From: Oasisia sp. SBJ-2009
Taxonomy: Eukaryota > Annelida > Polychaeta > Sabellida > Siboglinidae
Direction: 5' to 3'
NCBI GenBank assembly: GCA_964017155.1
Contig: OZ024864.1
Span: forward strand, 37,032,480 to 37,096,479
DNA length: 64,000 nt
The position numbers were made by a program, and so were the translations under genes. Within the stretch, counting starts at the first letter, position 1. Every line of letters begins with the position of its first letter. Below, piece by piece: positions 11,912 through 23,249 of the stretch. The notes under the pieces are model-generated. The model was not told the DNA's origin. It searched no databases and was given only the letters and a program-made list of their open reading frames with translations.

Positions 11912-12286
11912 CTGAGAACACAACAGACAAACACGTCTTTACAAGACTGTCAGTAAATAACCCAAAGTGACAATAAATGGATGAACAACCAGTCAATCTC
12001 ATTGCCCCCCCCCCCCGCACTTCCCTCCCATTAACAATTACATGGTCTAGTGACTGGAGTCTAACTGAAAAAAGAGGAAACACCTCGATATCATAAACGC
12101 AGAATGTCTGATATTCATAAATAATAAATTTTAGATATGCACCTAACCGAGAGTTGATTATGAATTTAAATGTAATCACATTAAACTGTTGTATAAAGTT
12201 AATGACTTAAATTAAATTAATTGCATTACTGAAGTTAATAAATAAACAAGTGAATTGAATTGAACCCGCGCCTTGTGTTAACCCAC

Positions 12287-12356
12287 CAAGATTCTGGACT
12301 TTCTCGTCGAGTCCAACAAAGTTTTCCTGAGTCTTCTGTTGTCTCTCAGCCTCCAT
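12287..12356 (-). CDS. Copy A exon 14: coiled coil
   Basis: 70 nt, entry phase 0, exit phase 1, acceptor GTTTCAG and donor GTGGGT. It encodes MEAERQQKTQENFVGLDEKV plus QNL. The Met codon right after the acceptor is internal rather than a start, because exon 13 joins it in phase. Confidence 0.65.
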
Positions 12357-12496
12357 CTGAAACACACCAGTGATGCACAGGTCATGTGACGTGTGTAACA
12401 CTCGACACAGTATTACTATATTGAAATAATAGCCTCAATAAAAGCAAGCAAATAGAGCAAAATCACATATAAATTATAGAATACATAATTATCATG

Positions 12497-12499
<3 letters not shown>

Positions 12500-12562
<63 letters not shown>

Positions 12563-12665
12563 TATGGTGTGTGCGTGTGGTGTGTGTGCGTGTATGTGTG
12601 ATTGTGTGCATGAGTGTGTGCCTGTGTATGCATGCATGCATGCACACATGTGTGCATATGTGCAT
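12500..12665. repeat. (GT)n microsatellite with ATGC tail
   Basis: Pure GT for about 60 bp, then degenerate GT with GCATGCATGCATGCA. Confidence 0.9.
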
Positions 12666-12919
12666 GGCATCAATTACGTAAACTACCCACTGCAGTGATA
12701 ACACGTGTTTGCAGGCTCTAATCACCACCTGCCTTTGTACAAGCGTGGGATATGAGTGAGTGGTTTCCCTAGCCACCAGGGGGACACAGAGAGAGGAATG
12801 GGGACCAGTGTCCACACCACTAGACAGACAGGAGCCAGGGCCAGGAGAAGACAGACAGGTTCAAAGTTCACTCTTGGCACTTCAACGAGTAATTAGAATT
12901 GCACAATCTAATTTAAAAC

Positions 12920-12989
12920 CTCGTCATGAGTGAATCTTTCCAACTGATTCATCAGACTGGACAGGTCAGTGAGGACACTTGAGGAACAT
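12920..12989 (-). other. Possible extra exon or exon relic (70 nt)
   Basis: After a GTGCAG acceptor the minus strand contains an open coil-like stretch, VLTDLSSLMNQLERFTHDE, followed by GTTTTA as a weak donor. Its length and phase do not fit between exons 13 and 14, which already join in frame. It may be a decayed or alternative exon, or chance. Confidence 0.25.
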
Positions 12990-12991
12990 CT

Positions 12992-12996
12992 GCACA

Positions 12997-13032
<36 letters not shown>

Positions 13033-13240
13033 CTCACACTCACTCACTCACACACACACTCACTCACTCACTCACACACACACACACACACTCACTCACT
13101 CACTCACTCACTCACTCACTCACTCACTCTCACTCACTCACTCACTCACTCACTCACTCACACACACCCACACCACACACACACACACTCACTCACTCAC
13201 TCACTCACTCACTCACTCACACACACACACACACACACCA
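12992..13240. repeat. (CGCA)n/(CACT)n/(CA)n microsatellite
   Basis: CGCACGCA followed by CACT and CA blocks, directly upstream of the possible exon relic at 12,920. Confidence 0.9.
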
Positions 13241-13244
13241 GTTG

Positions 13245-15108
13245 AGATTTACTTTACGACCTGAAAAAAACTAAAAACAGACAAGTGGCACCTATTTTCA
13301 AGCCAAGACTGACACCTTTTTTGCTCTTTACTTCATTCTTTTACCCGTCGACCACCAGTCCACCCATATTTCTACCCGTCCACAACAGGTTTTACCCATC
13401 CAAATGACGGGTGAACGGGTCTCTGCATAAAGCTATGATATCAGCGTGTGTTGGTAGCACAAGGAATACGTGTGTATTAAAATCCAACGAATGTGGATGA
13501 ATAAAGCGATTAACAACATATAAGCTGAACAGAAACAAGTACACATGAAGTTAATTCAATGTGTATTTATTTGTAATAATTTGGTAAACAATGTTGATGT
13601 GTTATAAAGAAAGTGTACATCTAAATGTGTCAACTAAGACGTACTGAAGTATGCTGCAGCTTGTGAAGACAGAAACAGGTTGTGAAAGACGGCATTCAAG
13701 GTGCATTCAAGGCAGGAGGGATCATCGCCACAGATCATTTTCAAAACATAAATTCTATGTTTGTTGACAACGGAATCACAAGACCAGTTTCAAAGCAGTG
13801 CTAAAATCATTGAACAAAGTGAACAAACTTTGTTGTTAGGCCAAATAGCTTGCGTGTTGATATTTTTATGCTGTTATATATATAGAGCCACTCCACTTTT
13901 ACCATTGTTCGCCAATACATGACTGTACCCAGTTAAAAATAGGTGTTTGTCCAATTGTTTCACCAAAGTCAAATGACTTAGTTGATCAAATTACCCAGCT
14001 CACCATTAATCTGAAATGCAATAGGTTTAAAGATGAAATTTAAGAGGGATCTTTAATTATGGCATGTATCCATGCTCTTATGTGCTTCCTTGTTACACTC
14101 GATGAAAACAAACACAAATATCTGCTTTGAAAATGATTAATGATTGGAGACAATATGAATTACTATCGCCACTAGGGGGTGCCAAAGATTGTGGTAAATG
14201 ACACGGCAGGCATGCACAGGATTAGTACGGACAAGCTACCTTCGCACGTTCAACATTGTCAGTAGCATAACGCAATTCACACTCTTTCTGGAGTTAACTG
14301 TCGTTAACATCTGAAAGAAGTTGGTTCGCGTCACAAAAATTAATGACTGAATCAACATCATTATCTAAACCAACCACATGACCTAGCAACCAGATCCATG
14401 AAAAAAGGGCACCAGAAACGTGCAGCTATGAGACATTCTGCTGTATATTTTGCCAACAATTTTGGCATTATAAAAACGTATATTTTACAGAAATATCTGT
14501 ACGATAGTTTCAAATGTTTATCATGCAAGACTAAATTTTTTTTGTAATGACACAAAATAAATGTTGTAACAAAAAGTTAATGTTAGGAATCAGAAATGAA
14601 GTATTCCCAGAAAAAAGTTTGTATTAGTTATGAGTGACATTAGTACTAAATGTATAGTATGCATTAGTAGTTAAACATATATTAGTGATTAGACATAATA
14701 ATTGTTATTAATAACAAATATTAGTGATGAAACAAATTGATAAAAACGTGCAGGTTTGTTTTTTGTATGGTCAGACAACTTCTTTTCCTCCTTACATCTG
14801 GTAAGTAGCTAAAGGCCAATAGTTTGCCAAATAATTTTTTTTAATAGTCATCAACACCAGCACAGAAACGTATGCATAATTGTATTGTGTTTTAATGCAA
14901 AAAATCCACTTTTGACAGTCAATTAAATTATTTTCTGGTAGAACAATTAATTAAGCTAATGAAAATGAACTGACGAGACATTGCTAAGATAGATTTAGTA
15001 ACATTGTTAGAGTTGAGACGAACACAGCTGAATTGGTGCAAAGACGAATTAGTTGCTGTCAATATCTTATGATGTGTCAAGAGCATCTCATTGCTGGAGT
15101 CGACTTAC
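13245..15108. other. Intron 13 remainder, nothing identified
   Basis: AT-rich DNA with no exon-like frame, tandem array or recognisable element on either strand. Confidence 0.4.
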
Positions 15109-15182
15109 CTGCTCCAGTAGCTCCACTTGGCTCTCAGCTGCCTGCATACTAGAGTGGAGCTCCTCCAGCTCACCAGTGTGCT
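15109..15182 (-). CDS. Copy A exon 13: coiled coil
   Basis: 74 nt, entry phase 1, exit phase 0, acceptor ATTTCAG and donor GTAAGT. It encodes HTGELEELHSSMQAAESQVE plus LLEQ. The phases match exons 12 and 14. Confidence 0.75.
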
Positions 15183-15404
15183 CTGAAATGTTTCGCCACA
15201 AAAACTCACGAGTCTGTTTGGAAATATTCGGGCTGAAATATGTTACAAACTGTCAAAGTGACATGTCTATAATAACAATCACCTCTGTAGCAAAATATAT
15301 AAAATAATACACTGTATGTATATTATGCACCAATTTGCAGATTACAATTTAAAAATAATACAGTGCATAGCTACTAATATTCAATAATAATGATGGATCT
15401 CACT

Positions 15405-15812
15405 TAATTATTTTTACAATATCAGTGACAATATATGTCACCTACACTTAGTTTTAGTGACAATATCTCACATGCACTTTGTTTTACACTATCAGTGAAG
15501 ATATCTCACCTCCAATTTGTTTTACAATATCAGTGAAGATATCTCATCTCCAAGTGTTTCACGATATCAGTGAAGATATCTCACATACATTTAGTTTTAC
15601 AATATCAGTGAAGGTATCTCACATACATTTAGTTATACAATATCAGTGAAGGTATCTCACATACATTTAGTTTTACAATATCAGTGAAGATATCTCACAT
15701 ACATTTAGTTTTACGATATCGGAGAATATATATCACATACATTTAGTTTCACAATATCAGTGAAGATATCTCACATACATTTAGTTTTACAATATCAGTG
15801 AAGGTATCTCAC
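15405..15812. repeat. 38-bp minisatellite carrying the exon 12 donor flank
   Basis: About ten units of CATTTAGTTTTACAATATCA plus GTGAAGATATCTCACATA. A unit also lies at 16,262-16,301 ending exactly at the GTGAGA donor of exon 12. Confidence 0.9.
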
Positions 15813-15825
15813 AAAATAATTATAG

Positions 15826-16235
15826 TTTTTTATATAGCGCTAATTCCCGCAATGCGGATCGATGCGCTGCACAAGAGATATACTAAATGTATATTAATAA
15901 ATAGTAATATAAATTATATAAATTAATATAAATCATATTACTTTTTGGTTTTAAGATGCACTAGTAAACCTTTGTATGTAAATTATATAAATAAATTTAA
16001 AAAAAATTATACACTGTTTTTAAGATGTATAGTACTAAAACTTGGTATGTAAAATATATAAATTAATCTGAAATTAAAACCTTTACTAAAACTCTGTATG
16101 TAAATTTATATATATAGATTTATATATATAGATTTAGATATATAGGTTTAGATATATATATAGATTTATATATATATATATATATATATATATCAATTAA
16201 TCTAAAACATAAACACTGATTAAAACGTGTATGAC
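15826..16235 (-). mobile_element. AGCGCTATATAAA-tail repeat inserted in an intronic minisatellite
   Basis: Inverted relative of 32,150-32,552. It splits the 38-bp array: array units end at 15,812 and a final unit resumes at 16,262-16,301 beside exon 12. Confidence 0.6.
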
Positions 16236-16301
16236 ATTAAAAATAAATTCTTAAGCAATGCACATACATTTAGTGTTACAATATCAGTGAAGGTGTCTCA
16301 C

Positions 16302-16459
16302 CATGTACACTGGCCCTGACTGTGGTCAGGTCCCTATCCACAGCCCCCTTCCTGTCCCTCCCCTCATCCAGGGCAGCCTCAATCTGCCGCAGCTCTCCGT
16401 CCAGACGCTCCAGCTTTAACCTTCTGCTCTTCACTCTCTCCTCAATCTGCTGCTCCGTT
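16302..16459 (-). CDS. Copy A exon 12: coiled coil
   Basis: 158 nt, entry phase 2, exit phase 1, acceptor GTTGCAG and donor GTGAGA. It encodes TEQQIEERVKSRRLKLERLD and continues to DLTTVRASVH, fully open. The donor-side intron sequence matches the 38-bp units of the array at 15,405-15,812. Confidence 0.75.
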
Positions 16460-16564
16460 CTGCAACCACAGAAGAAAAGGGTTAAGAGATGTGGTTAAAA
16501 TTGATCAGTATGTTCAAGTTGACTGAATCATCTCAATTTGAAGTTTCACAGTAAGTGTTAATAT

Positions 16565-17178
16565 GACAGAGATCAGCCTCGCATGCCGGGGAGATCACCC
16601 TCGCATGCCGGGGAGATCACCCTCGCATGCCAGGGAGATCACCCTCGCATGTCGGGGAGATCACCCTCGCATGTCGGGGAGATCACCCTTGCATGCCGGG
16701 GAGATCAGCCTCGCATGCCGGGGAGATCACCCTCGCATGCCAGGGAGATCAGCTTCGCATGCCGGGGAGATCACCCTCGCATGCCGGGGAGATCAGCCTC
16801 GTATGCCGGGGAGATCACCCTTGCATGCCGGGGAGATCAGCCTCGCATGCCGGGGAGATCACCCTCGCATGTTGGGGAGATCACACTCGCATACCAGGGA
16901 GATCACCTTCGCATGCCAGGGAGATCACCCTTGCATGCCGGGGAGATCACCCTCACATGCCAGGGAGATCACCCTCACATGCCGGGGAGATCAGCCTTGC
17001 ATGCCGGGGAGATCACCCTCACATGCCAGGGAGATCACCCTCGCATGCCGGGGAGATCACCCTCGCATGCCGGGGAGATCACCCTCGCATGCCGGGGAGA
17101 TCACCCTTGCATGCCGGGGAGATCAGCCTCACATGCCGGGGAGATCACCCTCGCATGCTGGGGAGATCACCCTCGCCT
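16565..17178. repeat. 22-bp minisatellite GGGAGATCACCCTCGCATGC
   Basis: About 28 units in the intron between exons 11 and 12. Point variants (CAGCCTCGC, GTCGGG) are interspersed. 22-bp units give open frames by chance. Confidence 0.95.
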
Positions 17179-17441
17179 CACCTTACTCGACTAAGAACAG
17201 CGAGTTATTTTTGTGCGTTGGCTTTCCCTTCCGCCCGACTGCCACTGGCCTACATCTGTTAGTTTGTCATGACAATTGAGTCAAACAAATTATTTATTGA
17301 CCACAATTAAATTCAAGACTTTTCAAGACTACTTTATAAAATTCAACGATTTCAAGGCCTTGAATTTGGTCCAATCAAATTAAAGCCTTTTCAAGACTTT
17401 CAAGGCCCCGTACAGGCCCTGCTGAAGTCACAAGACATCAC

Positions 17442-17646
17442 CTTTTCAGTTGTGCAGACCTCGGTGGGTCTCATCCAGCTGAACCTTCTCTCGCTTCAGT
17501 TTCGCAACAGCTGTCTCAGCTGTTGTCCTCTCGGCTTCAAGCTCCACCAACTTGGCTCTAGCATGCTCCACTTGTTGCTTCAGATGCTCCAGTTCTGTCG
17601 TAAACTCCTGTACGTCGCTCGTGTCACCCTGCAGCTCGCTGTCATC
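17442..17646 (-). CDS. Copy A exon 11: coiled coil with terminal frameshift
   Basis: 205 nt, entry phase 0. It reads DDSELQGDTSDVQEFTTELE, then about 45 further coil residues to KVQLDETHRGL, then meets a TGA just before the GTGATG donor. Exon 12 demands exit phase 2, which would need 206 nt. Shifting the frame by one near the end gives AQLK and joins exon 12 correctly, so a 1-base deletion between about 17,450 and 17,475 is inferred. Confidence 0.65.
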
Positions 17647-17704
17647 CTGTCGTGAAACACAACAACGTTTGGTCTGTATGTGATTGTTTTCCTCGTGTGT
17701 TCTC

Positions 17705-18005
17705 AGTGAAATGCTCCAATTACTGCTCCACTTACTGTTCCACTTACTACTCCACTTACTGCTCCACTTACTGCTCCACTTACTGCTCCACTTACTGCTT
17801 CACTTACTGCTCCACTTACTGTTCCACTTACTGCTTCACTTACTGATCCAATTACTGATCCACTTACTGATCCAATTACTGCTCCACTTACTGCTCCACT
17901 TACTGATCCAATTACTGCTCCACTTACTGTTCCACTTACTGCTCCACTTACTGATCCAATTACTGTTCCACTTGCTGCTCCACTTACTGCTCCACTTACT
18001 CCTCC
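17705..18005. repeat. 12-bp minisatellite CACTTACTGCTC
   Basis: About 25 units in the intron between exons 10 and 11, with GATCCAATT variants. CACTTAC is GTAAGTG on the sense strand, a consensus-like splice donor in each unit. Confidence 0.9.
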
Positions 18006-18009
18006 ACAA

Positions 18010-18590
18010 GAGCAATATTTTAAAATGAATCTCTCTATTTCTCGTCTACTCGTTAAATATTTTTAATATAAGAATAAACATTTTTATAATACATAGCCTG
18101 CAGAAATATATTTAGTTAACCTGAGAAAGCATTCTCAGTTTTAATATTCCGACCATACAAAGTTCACGCTGTAAACCAAATTTTAAACATGGTTTATTGC
18201 AGAATAAACGCATGTATGCATGCAGAGCCATGCACACAGGACTACCTACACATGTATAACATAATTTTGTAGACTATTTTAATGTAAAACAAATTAAACA
18301 ATGCAGTACCAACTCACAAACTTTACGTACATTTATTAACAACATTTTGACATTACTTCTAACACTAACATTAGTCATGGTAAAAACCAATTCAAACATT
18401 AGAGGTTACCATAAAAAGTGCAAATACGTCTTCTTGCACTGCACCATGGGATTGTTCTAGACATCAGTACCATGCTTGATAAGCATGTTCACTTCAATGT
18501 TACTTTCTATTAATGCTTTCAACCAAACATTGATATAAAATGCATCAAACTTAGCATAAATGACTGGTCAGTGATATATAGATGACCACT
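18010..18590. other. Intron 10 remainder, nothing identified
   Basis: AT-rich single-copy DNA. No exon or element recognised. Confidence 0.4.
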
Positions 18591-18593
18591 CAC

Positions 18594-18659
18594 CCAGCTA
18601 AGATCCTGCTCTTTCAGTTTCCTTTTTGTCTTCAAATCGATCAGTTTGTCTTCGACCAC
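18594..18659 (-). CDS. Copy A exon 10: short coiled-coil exon
   Basis: 66 nt, phase 0 to 0, acceptor TTTTTCAG and donor GTGAGTGG. It encodes VVEDKLIDLKTKRKLKEQDL plus SW. A tRNA-derived SINE lies about 35 bp upstream of its acceptor. Confidence 0.75.
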
Positions 18660-18694
18660 CTGAAAAACACAGAAGGAGATATCAACACAACAGT

Positions 18695-19020
18695 GGTGAG
18701 CGGTGGTTGCGTGGTAGAGCACCGGACTGTCAATCGAGGGGACGGTGGTTCAATCCCACCTACCGCCGTTTAAAAACTTAGGCAATTTTGTTCACCCCAC
18801 ATTTGCCTGTGTCTTTCGGAAGAGACACTAAAAGCCGGTGGTCCCTTCTAACTGGTGTCTATGCCAGGGGAAGTAAAAGATCCCACACAGGGGGTAAATA
18901 AATGTGTAACCTGTAGTGGATTCACTAATTCTAGAGAAGGACAACTAAAAAAAACCAATGCCAATAATAGTCAACAAGTTGACCGGTGGCCATTAATGGA
19001 AGAAGAAGAAGAAGAAGAAT
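18695..19020 (+). mobile_element. tRNA-derived SINE with Meta-type central domain
   Basis: The 5' part folds like a tRNA: a box A-like GGTTGCGTGGTAGAGC, a box B-like GGTTCAATCC and complementary acceptor ends GCGGT and ACCGC, with GTC at the anticodon position. The middle holds the TTCGGAAGAGACACTAAAAG and GTAAAAGATCCC signature seen in the Meta-SINE central domain of many invertebrates (known from the literature). It ends in a (GAA)n tail at 19,000-19,018. It lies antisense in the intron before exon 10. Confidence 0.8.
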
Positions 19021-19102
19021 ATAAGATGTCTACACTTTTTATTATGTACTAATATTAAAAATTGAGATAAAATTATGAAATACCTCTAAGAAGATGTCAT
19101 AC

Positions 19103-19252
19103 CTTAATTTCGAGCCTGCGACTTGCTATTTCCTGCTCAAGCTGCGTGTCAAGAGAGTCGAGTTGTCGCCGCCGTTTCTCCGTTGATTCCTGGAGCAACT
19201 GGAGCTCCGACTTGCTCCGCCGCAGCTCTCTGTGGAGCTGCTCCAGTTCCTC
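19103..19252 (-). CDS. Copy A exon 9: coiled coil
   Basis: 150 nt, phase 0 to 0, acceptor GTCAG and donor GTATG. It encodes EELEQLHRELRRSKSELQLL and continues to EQEIASRRLEIK, a strongly charged, fully open coiled coil. Confidence 0.8.
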
Positions 19253-19738
19253 CTGACTTTTAGTTATTGCGCAGGTGAAAAGCAAAGGTAGGTTCTTATA
19301 TAGTGTGGTAACCAGTTTGTAATACTGCTGTGTGCTTTCCTGACAGAACATTCATCTGCACAGTCTTGGTCTTCCTAAGTATTCAGCCATGCTAAAATTA
19401 GTGCAAAAAGATTGACCATTCACAATTGCCAATGTCTATAGCCAGGTATTCTTTCATACAACTAAGTGAATTCAGGCAATGTGGATTACACAAAATTGTA
19501 CAAGAGCAGTAGAATGATTATCTAATATTCTAGCCCCCATGTGCCCTAATATGACAGGATGACCTATCATCTAATGATTCTTTTAACAATTGTTATAAAG
19601 ATGATTTTTTTAAACCGGGCATGCTGAAATTATTAACATATCAATGAATCCAACTTGAGGCCAACCTAATTGACAACAGTATTATCCATGGTCACATTTG
19701 ATCTTATTTGGTATGTCATGTGACACAAGTACTCCTAC

Positions 19739-19865
19739 CTGCTGAGTTAATAAGGTCAGCTCAAGTCATTTCGTTGACAAGATGTCGTCACTCTCCTGTG
19801 CTAGAGATAGTTTCTCTCTGCGCTCATTCTCTGCTCGGGAAATTGACGCTTCCATATCCGACAAT
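19739..19865 (-). CDS. Copy A exon 8: coiled coil with in-frame TGA
   Basis: 127 nt, entry phase 2, exit phase 0. It reads LSDMEASISRAENERREKLS, AQESDDILSTK, then TGA at 19766-19768, then LELTLLTQQ in the same frame up to a GTAGGA donor. Both borders and both phases match the neighbours, so the stop is a point lesion. CGA to TGA, a CpG transition, is the simplest origin. Confidence 0.6.
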
Positions 19866-19869
19866 CTGC

Positions 19870-20505
19870 AACAAGATCAGCTAGTTTCCCACTGGGCTTG
19901 GCTAAATGGTCCTCTGCCCAGAATTGGCCAAACAGTAATTTGTAACGGGAAGTCTACTGTCTAGAACGTGGGAAAGTTAAACATCAAAGGCTATTGCGGC
20001 TAAGTCTGTTCACCTCAGCAATATTGGCAATTTGTTTTGAAACTTGAGGGTTTGTTTAACATTTGAACATGATGCAGGTGGAATCTTTCGAATTGCGAGC
20101 ATTTTTCCAGCTTAATAAAGCAACCAATCACAAACTAGTAGGCAGTAAATCTTCAACATGCATGTCGTAGTCATAAGAATGTAATACTAAATGACAAACA
20201 TAAAACCTGGGCGCTGGTACCCTTGCTATAAGCAACAAACATCTACATATTGATATTAAAGGTATATGTTTATATGACATTTACTGGTCTGATTAGATTG
20301 TTAATTAAATAGATGTTAACCTCTTTATTAAGACTAAGCGTCTCATTTGAATTGTGTGAGATTTCTTTCTCTAAATGACCCTGTGTCCAATATCAGATGG
20401 CCAGAATACAGGATTGATGTCAGCTTTGTTGACATACCTGTCACCTGTATGACTTGGTGACAATCGTCTAAGCTTACAGTGACATCAGTCTTAGTCTAAT
20501 CCACC
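19870..20505. other. Intron 7, nothing identified
   Basis: AT-rich DNA without recognisable repeats or coding signal. Confidence 0.4.
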
Positions 20506-20508
20506 CAC

Positions 20509-20573
20509 CTTTGTGTGGCTAATCTCAGTTTCACGTCTGCTTGTTGGAACTCATCATCTTTTTGTGCTATCAC
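20509..20573 (-). CDS. Copy A exon 7: short coiled-coil exon
   Basis: 65 nt, entry phase 0, exit phase 2, acceptor TTGCAG and donor GTGGGT. It encodes VIAQKDDEFQQADVKLRLAT plus Gln and the first two bases of an Arg codon completed by exon 8. Confidence 0.7.
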
Positions 20574-21529
20574 CTGCAAGCATGAGAGGTGAACTGAGAC
20601 ATGTAGACAGTGCTTAGCATGCACAAGAAATGTACTGATAAGTGTACAATATCTTTTATAACTACTCCTTAAAACTTGTTAATTTTATTCAAAAGAGCTT
20701 TTTACTCATGAACATTGACGTACATTTTAAGTTTTTAGGATTTACTTATTTATTTATTATTCTGAGCTCCTTTTAGTACTTTTACATTCATAATATGTAT
20801 TATTATTATAAGTAATTTTGTAATTATTATAAGTATGTGTATTTTTATGATAATTTATTTCGATATTTGATGCTATATTTTTATGATTTTTTACTTTTAG
20901 TTTCTTTCTATGATTTGTTGTAACAGCGCCTTCGAACAAGGTAACTTGGATTTATGGTGCTATATAAATGGTTTTATTATTATAAATTTTACTGGAAAGT
21001 AATGTAATTGTGTTGTGATGAATTTTGTTAATCCAAATTTTTTGACCTCTACGTTTTTGGATTAGCAAGTGTTTCAGCTATAGCTCTCATGCATATAGCA
21101 GGATGTACTAATGTTTGGAAATTTTATTCCTTCAAAAGACGTTTGCGTGCCTTGTTTTCTGGATTACTGGGATATGACTTATTGACGTCAGGATTAGCTT
21201 GTTGTTATGACCACTTCACTTCTGAGTCATCAATCACAACATTGCACGCAGCAAACAATGGCAGATCTCAACAGTGACGCCACCTGTCAGGATGAATTAT
21301 AACTAAACGTGTCAATTGGAAAAAAATCTCTTTGTGAGTTTTTTCAAATGTGTTACCAATCAGAAGCCAATAATTCAAGGAAGCGAGAGAACACAGATGA
21401 AGGCGAGTGAACCATGACACGATGAGGTGATGCTATTACAATTCCAATATCAGCCTATTAATAAGAAGACAAAGACATTTACAGAAAAAGACATTTTTAC
21501 ACACTAAGTTATTGTTTTATAATTATTTA

Positions 21530-21850
21530 TCTTAGCTTATTTATTTTTACTTACTTGTTGCTCTTACATTACTTATTTAAATTAGATTACTAATTTGATC
21601 TTACCTTATGTATTTAATTAGTCTATATTTTAGATTTGGTCAACACATCATAGTAATGTGTTTTTATTGATCTTAGTTTATTTACTTATTTATCTTAGCT
21701 CATTTATTGTTATCTTACCTTATGTGTTTAGTTAATTTATATTTTAGATTTAGTGAACACATCGTATTAATGTGAAGCGCTTTGATTGATATTTAGTTAG
21801 CTAAAAAGCACTATATAAAGCAACGTAAGTATTATTATTATATTATTATT
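21530..21850 (+). mobile_element. Short interspersed repeat with AAGCGCTTTGATTG core
   Basis: Has blocks TTATTTATCTTAGC and AATGTGAAGCGCTTTGATTG and ends in (TATTA)n. An inverted relative lies at 5,455-5,720. Similar tails occur at 20,920-20,990 and 28,010-28,080. Confidence 0.5.
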
Positions 21851-21856
21851 ATTTAC

Positions 21857-22057
21857 CGCCTCGATCTCGCTGAGCATTCTCTCGCTGTCCTTCCGTCTCA
21901 TCGTGAGGTCGTTGTTCTGCCTCTGCATCAATCGCAGCTGGTCCTCAGCCCTCACGAGGTTCACCCCCGCCTCGTGGGCCCGTCTCTCCAGCTCCTCGCT
22001 GTCTGTGAGGGCAGACGCGAGGGACGCACGCGCCTCCTCAAACTGACGCAGGGTCTG
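21857..22057 (-). CDS. Copy A exon 6: coiled coil
   Basis: 201 nt, phase 0 to 0, donor GTAAAT. It starts QTLRQFEEARASLASALTDS and ends SERMLSEIEA. The acceptor is AAG or CAG in a tandem NAG site, so one Gln codon (22055-22057) may or may not be included. All codons are open and the heptad pattern is continuous. Confidence 0.75.
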
Positions 22058-22140
22058 CTTAGCCAGGACACAAACGGCTTATGGCTAAGGATGGGAGAGT
22101 GGTGGTTTGTTAGTATCCAGAGGCACTTAATGCTATCCTC

Positions 22141-22152
22141 TGGTGTGTGTGT

Positions 22153-22199
<47 letters not shown>

Positions 22200-22375
22200 T
22201 GAGTGAGTGTGTTTGTGTGAGAGAGAGAGAGTGTGTGTGTGTGTGTGAGTGAGTGTGTATGTGTGTGTGTGTGCGTATGCGTGTGCGTGTGTGTGTGTGT
22301 GTGAGTCTAAGTGTGTGTGTGTATGTGTGTGTGTAAGTGTGTGTATGTGAGTCTGTGCTGTGTGTGTCTGTGTGA

Positions 22376-22424
<49 letters not shown>

Positions 22425-22530
22425 TGTGGGTATATATATATATGTGTGTGTACATAAGTGTGTGTGTGTATGTGCATGCGTGCGTTTATGTATGTGTGTG
22501 TGTGAATATGTGTATGTATGTGTGTGTGAC
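22141..22530. repeat. Degenerate (GT)n microsatellite
   Basis: GT with GAGT, GAGAGA and TATG interruptions in the intron between exons 5 and 6. Confidence 0.9.
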
Positions 22531-22600
22531 ACCGTTGTCACTGCAGACTACAACATCACACACGAGACAGATCACATGACTGCTGTGCGTGACCTCTCAC

Positions 22601-22811
22601 CTCTTTGCGAGCATCAATCAGGTCAGCCTCACACTCCAGAAGCAGGCGGTCGGCCTCTCGCAGTTCTGCCTTTCGCTTTGCGAGCGTGGCCTCAAGGCAC
22701 TTGATCTCATCGCTGAGACAGTCGGGTCGAGGTCGCCGCGACCTTGGGTCATACTTATAGATGTAGTCCGACTCATTAACATCGTAGATGGTGGTGCCAT
22801 CTAGGAACTCT
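22601..22811 (-). CDS. Copy A exon 5: coiled coil with Tyr/Asp-rich linker
   Basis: 211 nt, entry phase 2, exit phase 0, acceptor CCACAG and donor GTGAGA. It encodes EFLDGTTIYDVNESDYIYKY, then a basic Arg/Pro segment, then LSDEIKCLEATLAKRKAELR and LLLECEADLIDARKE, a clean heptad coil. The Tyr/Asp-rich linker ahead of a new coil looks like a specific conserved segment and would be the best query for assigning the family. Confidence 0.75.
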
Positions 22812-23249
22812 CTGTGGGGAAGATTGAAATAGCACATTTTGTTTTTATTGATAATGGTACAGTGTATTGTGCATCACAGGACAATGGAAAATACCATGTT
22901 CATTTGAAAGTGGATAAACTAGGTACACAGTTTATAAAGTATTAAGACTATATGTGACAGTTGCGGGGAATATAGAAAAATACAAATTAAATAGTATCAC
23001 TACGCACAAGTATTATATTATTATGGTTCTTATATTAGGAATATATGTATGGTGCCTAACAAATTATTTACTGTACTAGCAATGGGATTAACAGAATTAG
23101 AATAATTATAAATATTTTTATAAATATCAAAATTACAGTTCTGCCCATAAAATGACACCAATTCAGGTAAAATAATAACAAATGCTTGCAAAACATAAAC
23201 ATTTCCTTTTTCAAATCTGTAGCAATGTTCACTAAAAAGGTCAAGTTCC

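Noticed and set aside
15405..15812. Regularly spaced repeats suggesting a CRISPR array
   Set aside because: Units are head-to-tail without unique spacers, and the sequence is from an intron-bearing animal genome.
16563..17279. Three overlapping open frames of MPGRSPSHAGEITLACRGDH-type repeats
   Set aside because: A 22-bp unit shifts frame at each copy, so all three frames read alike; intronic minisatellite.
18697..18770. Possible functional tRNA gene
   Set aside because: The anticodon stem pairs poorly and the tRNA part is followed by a SINE body and GAA tail, so it is a SINE head.
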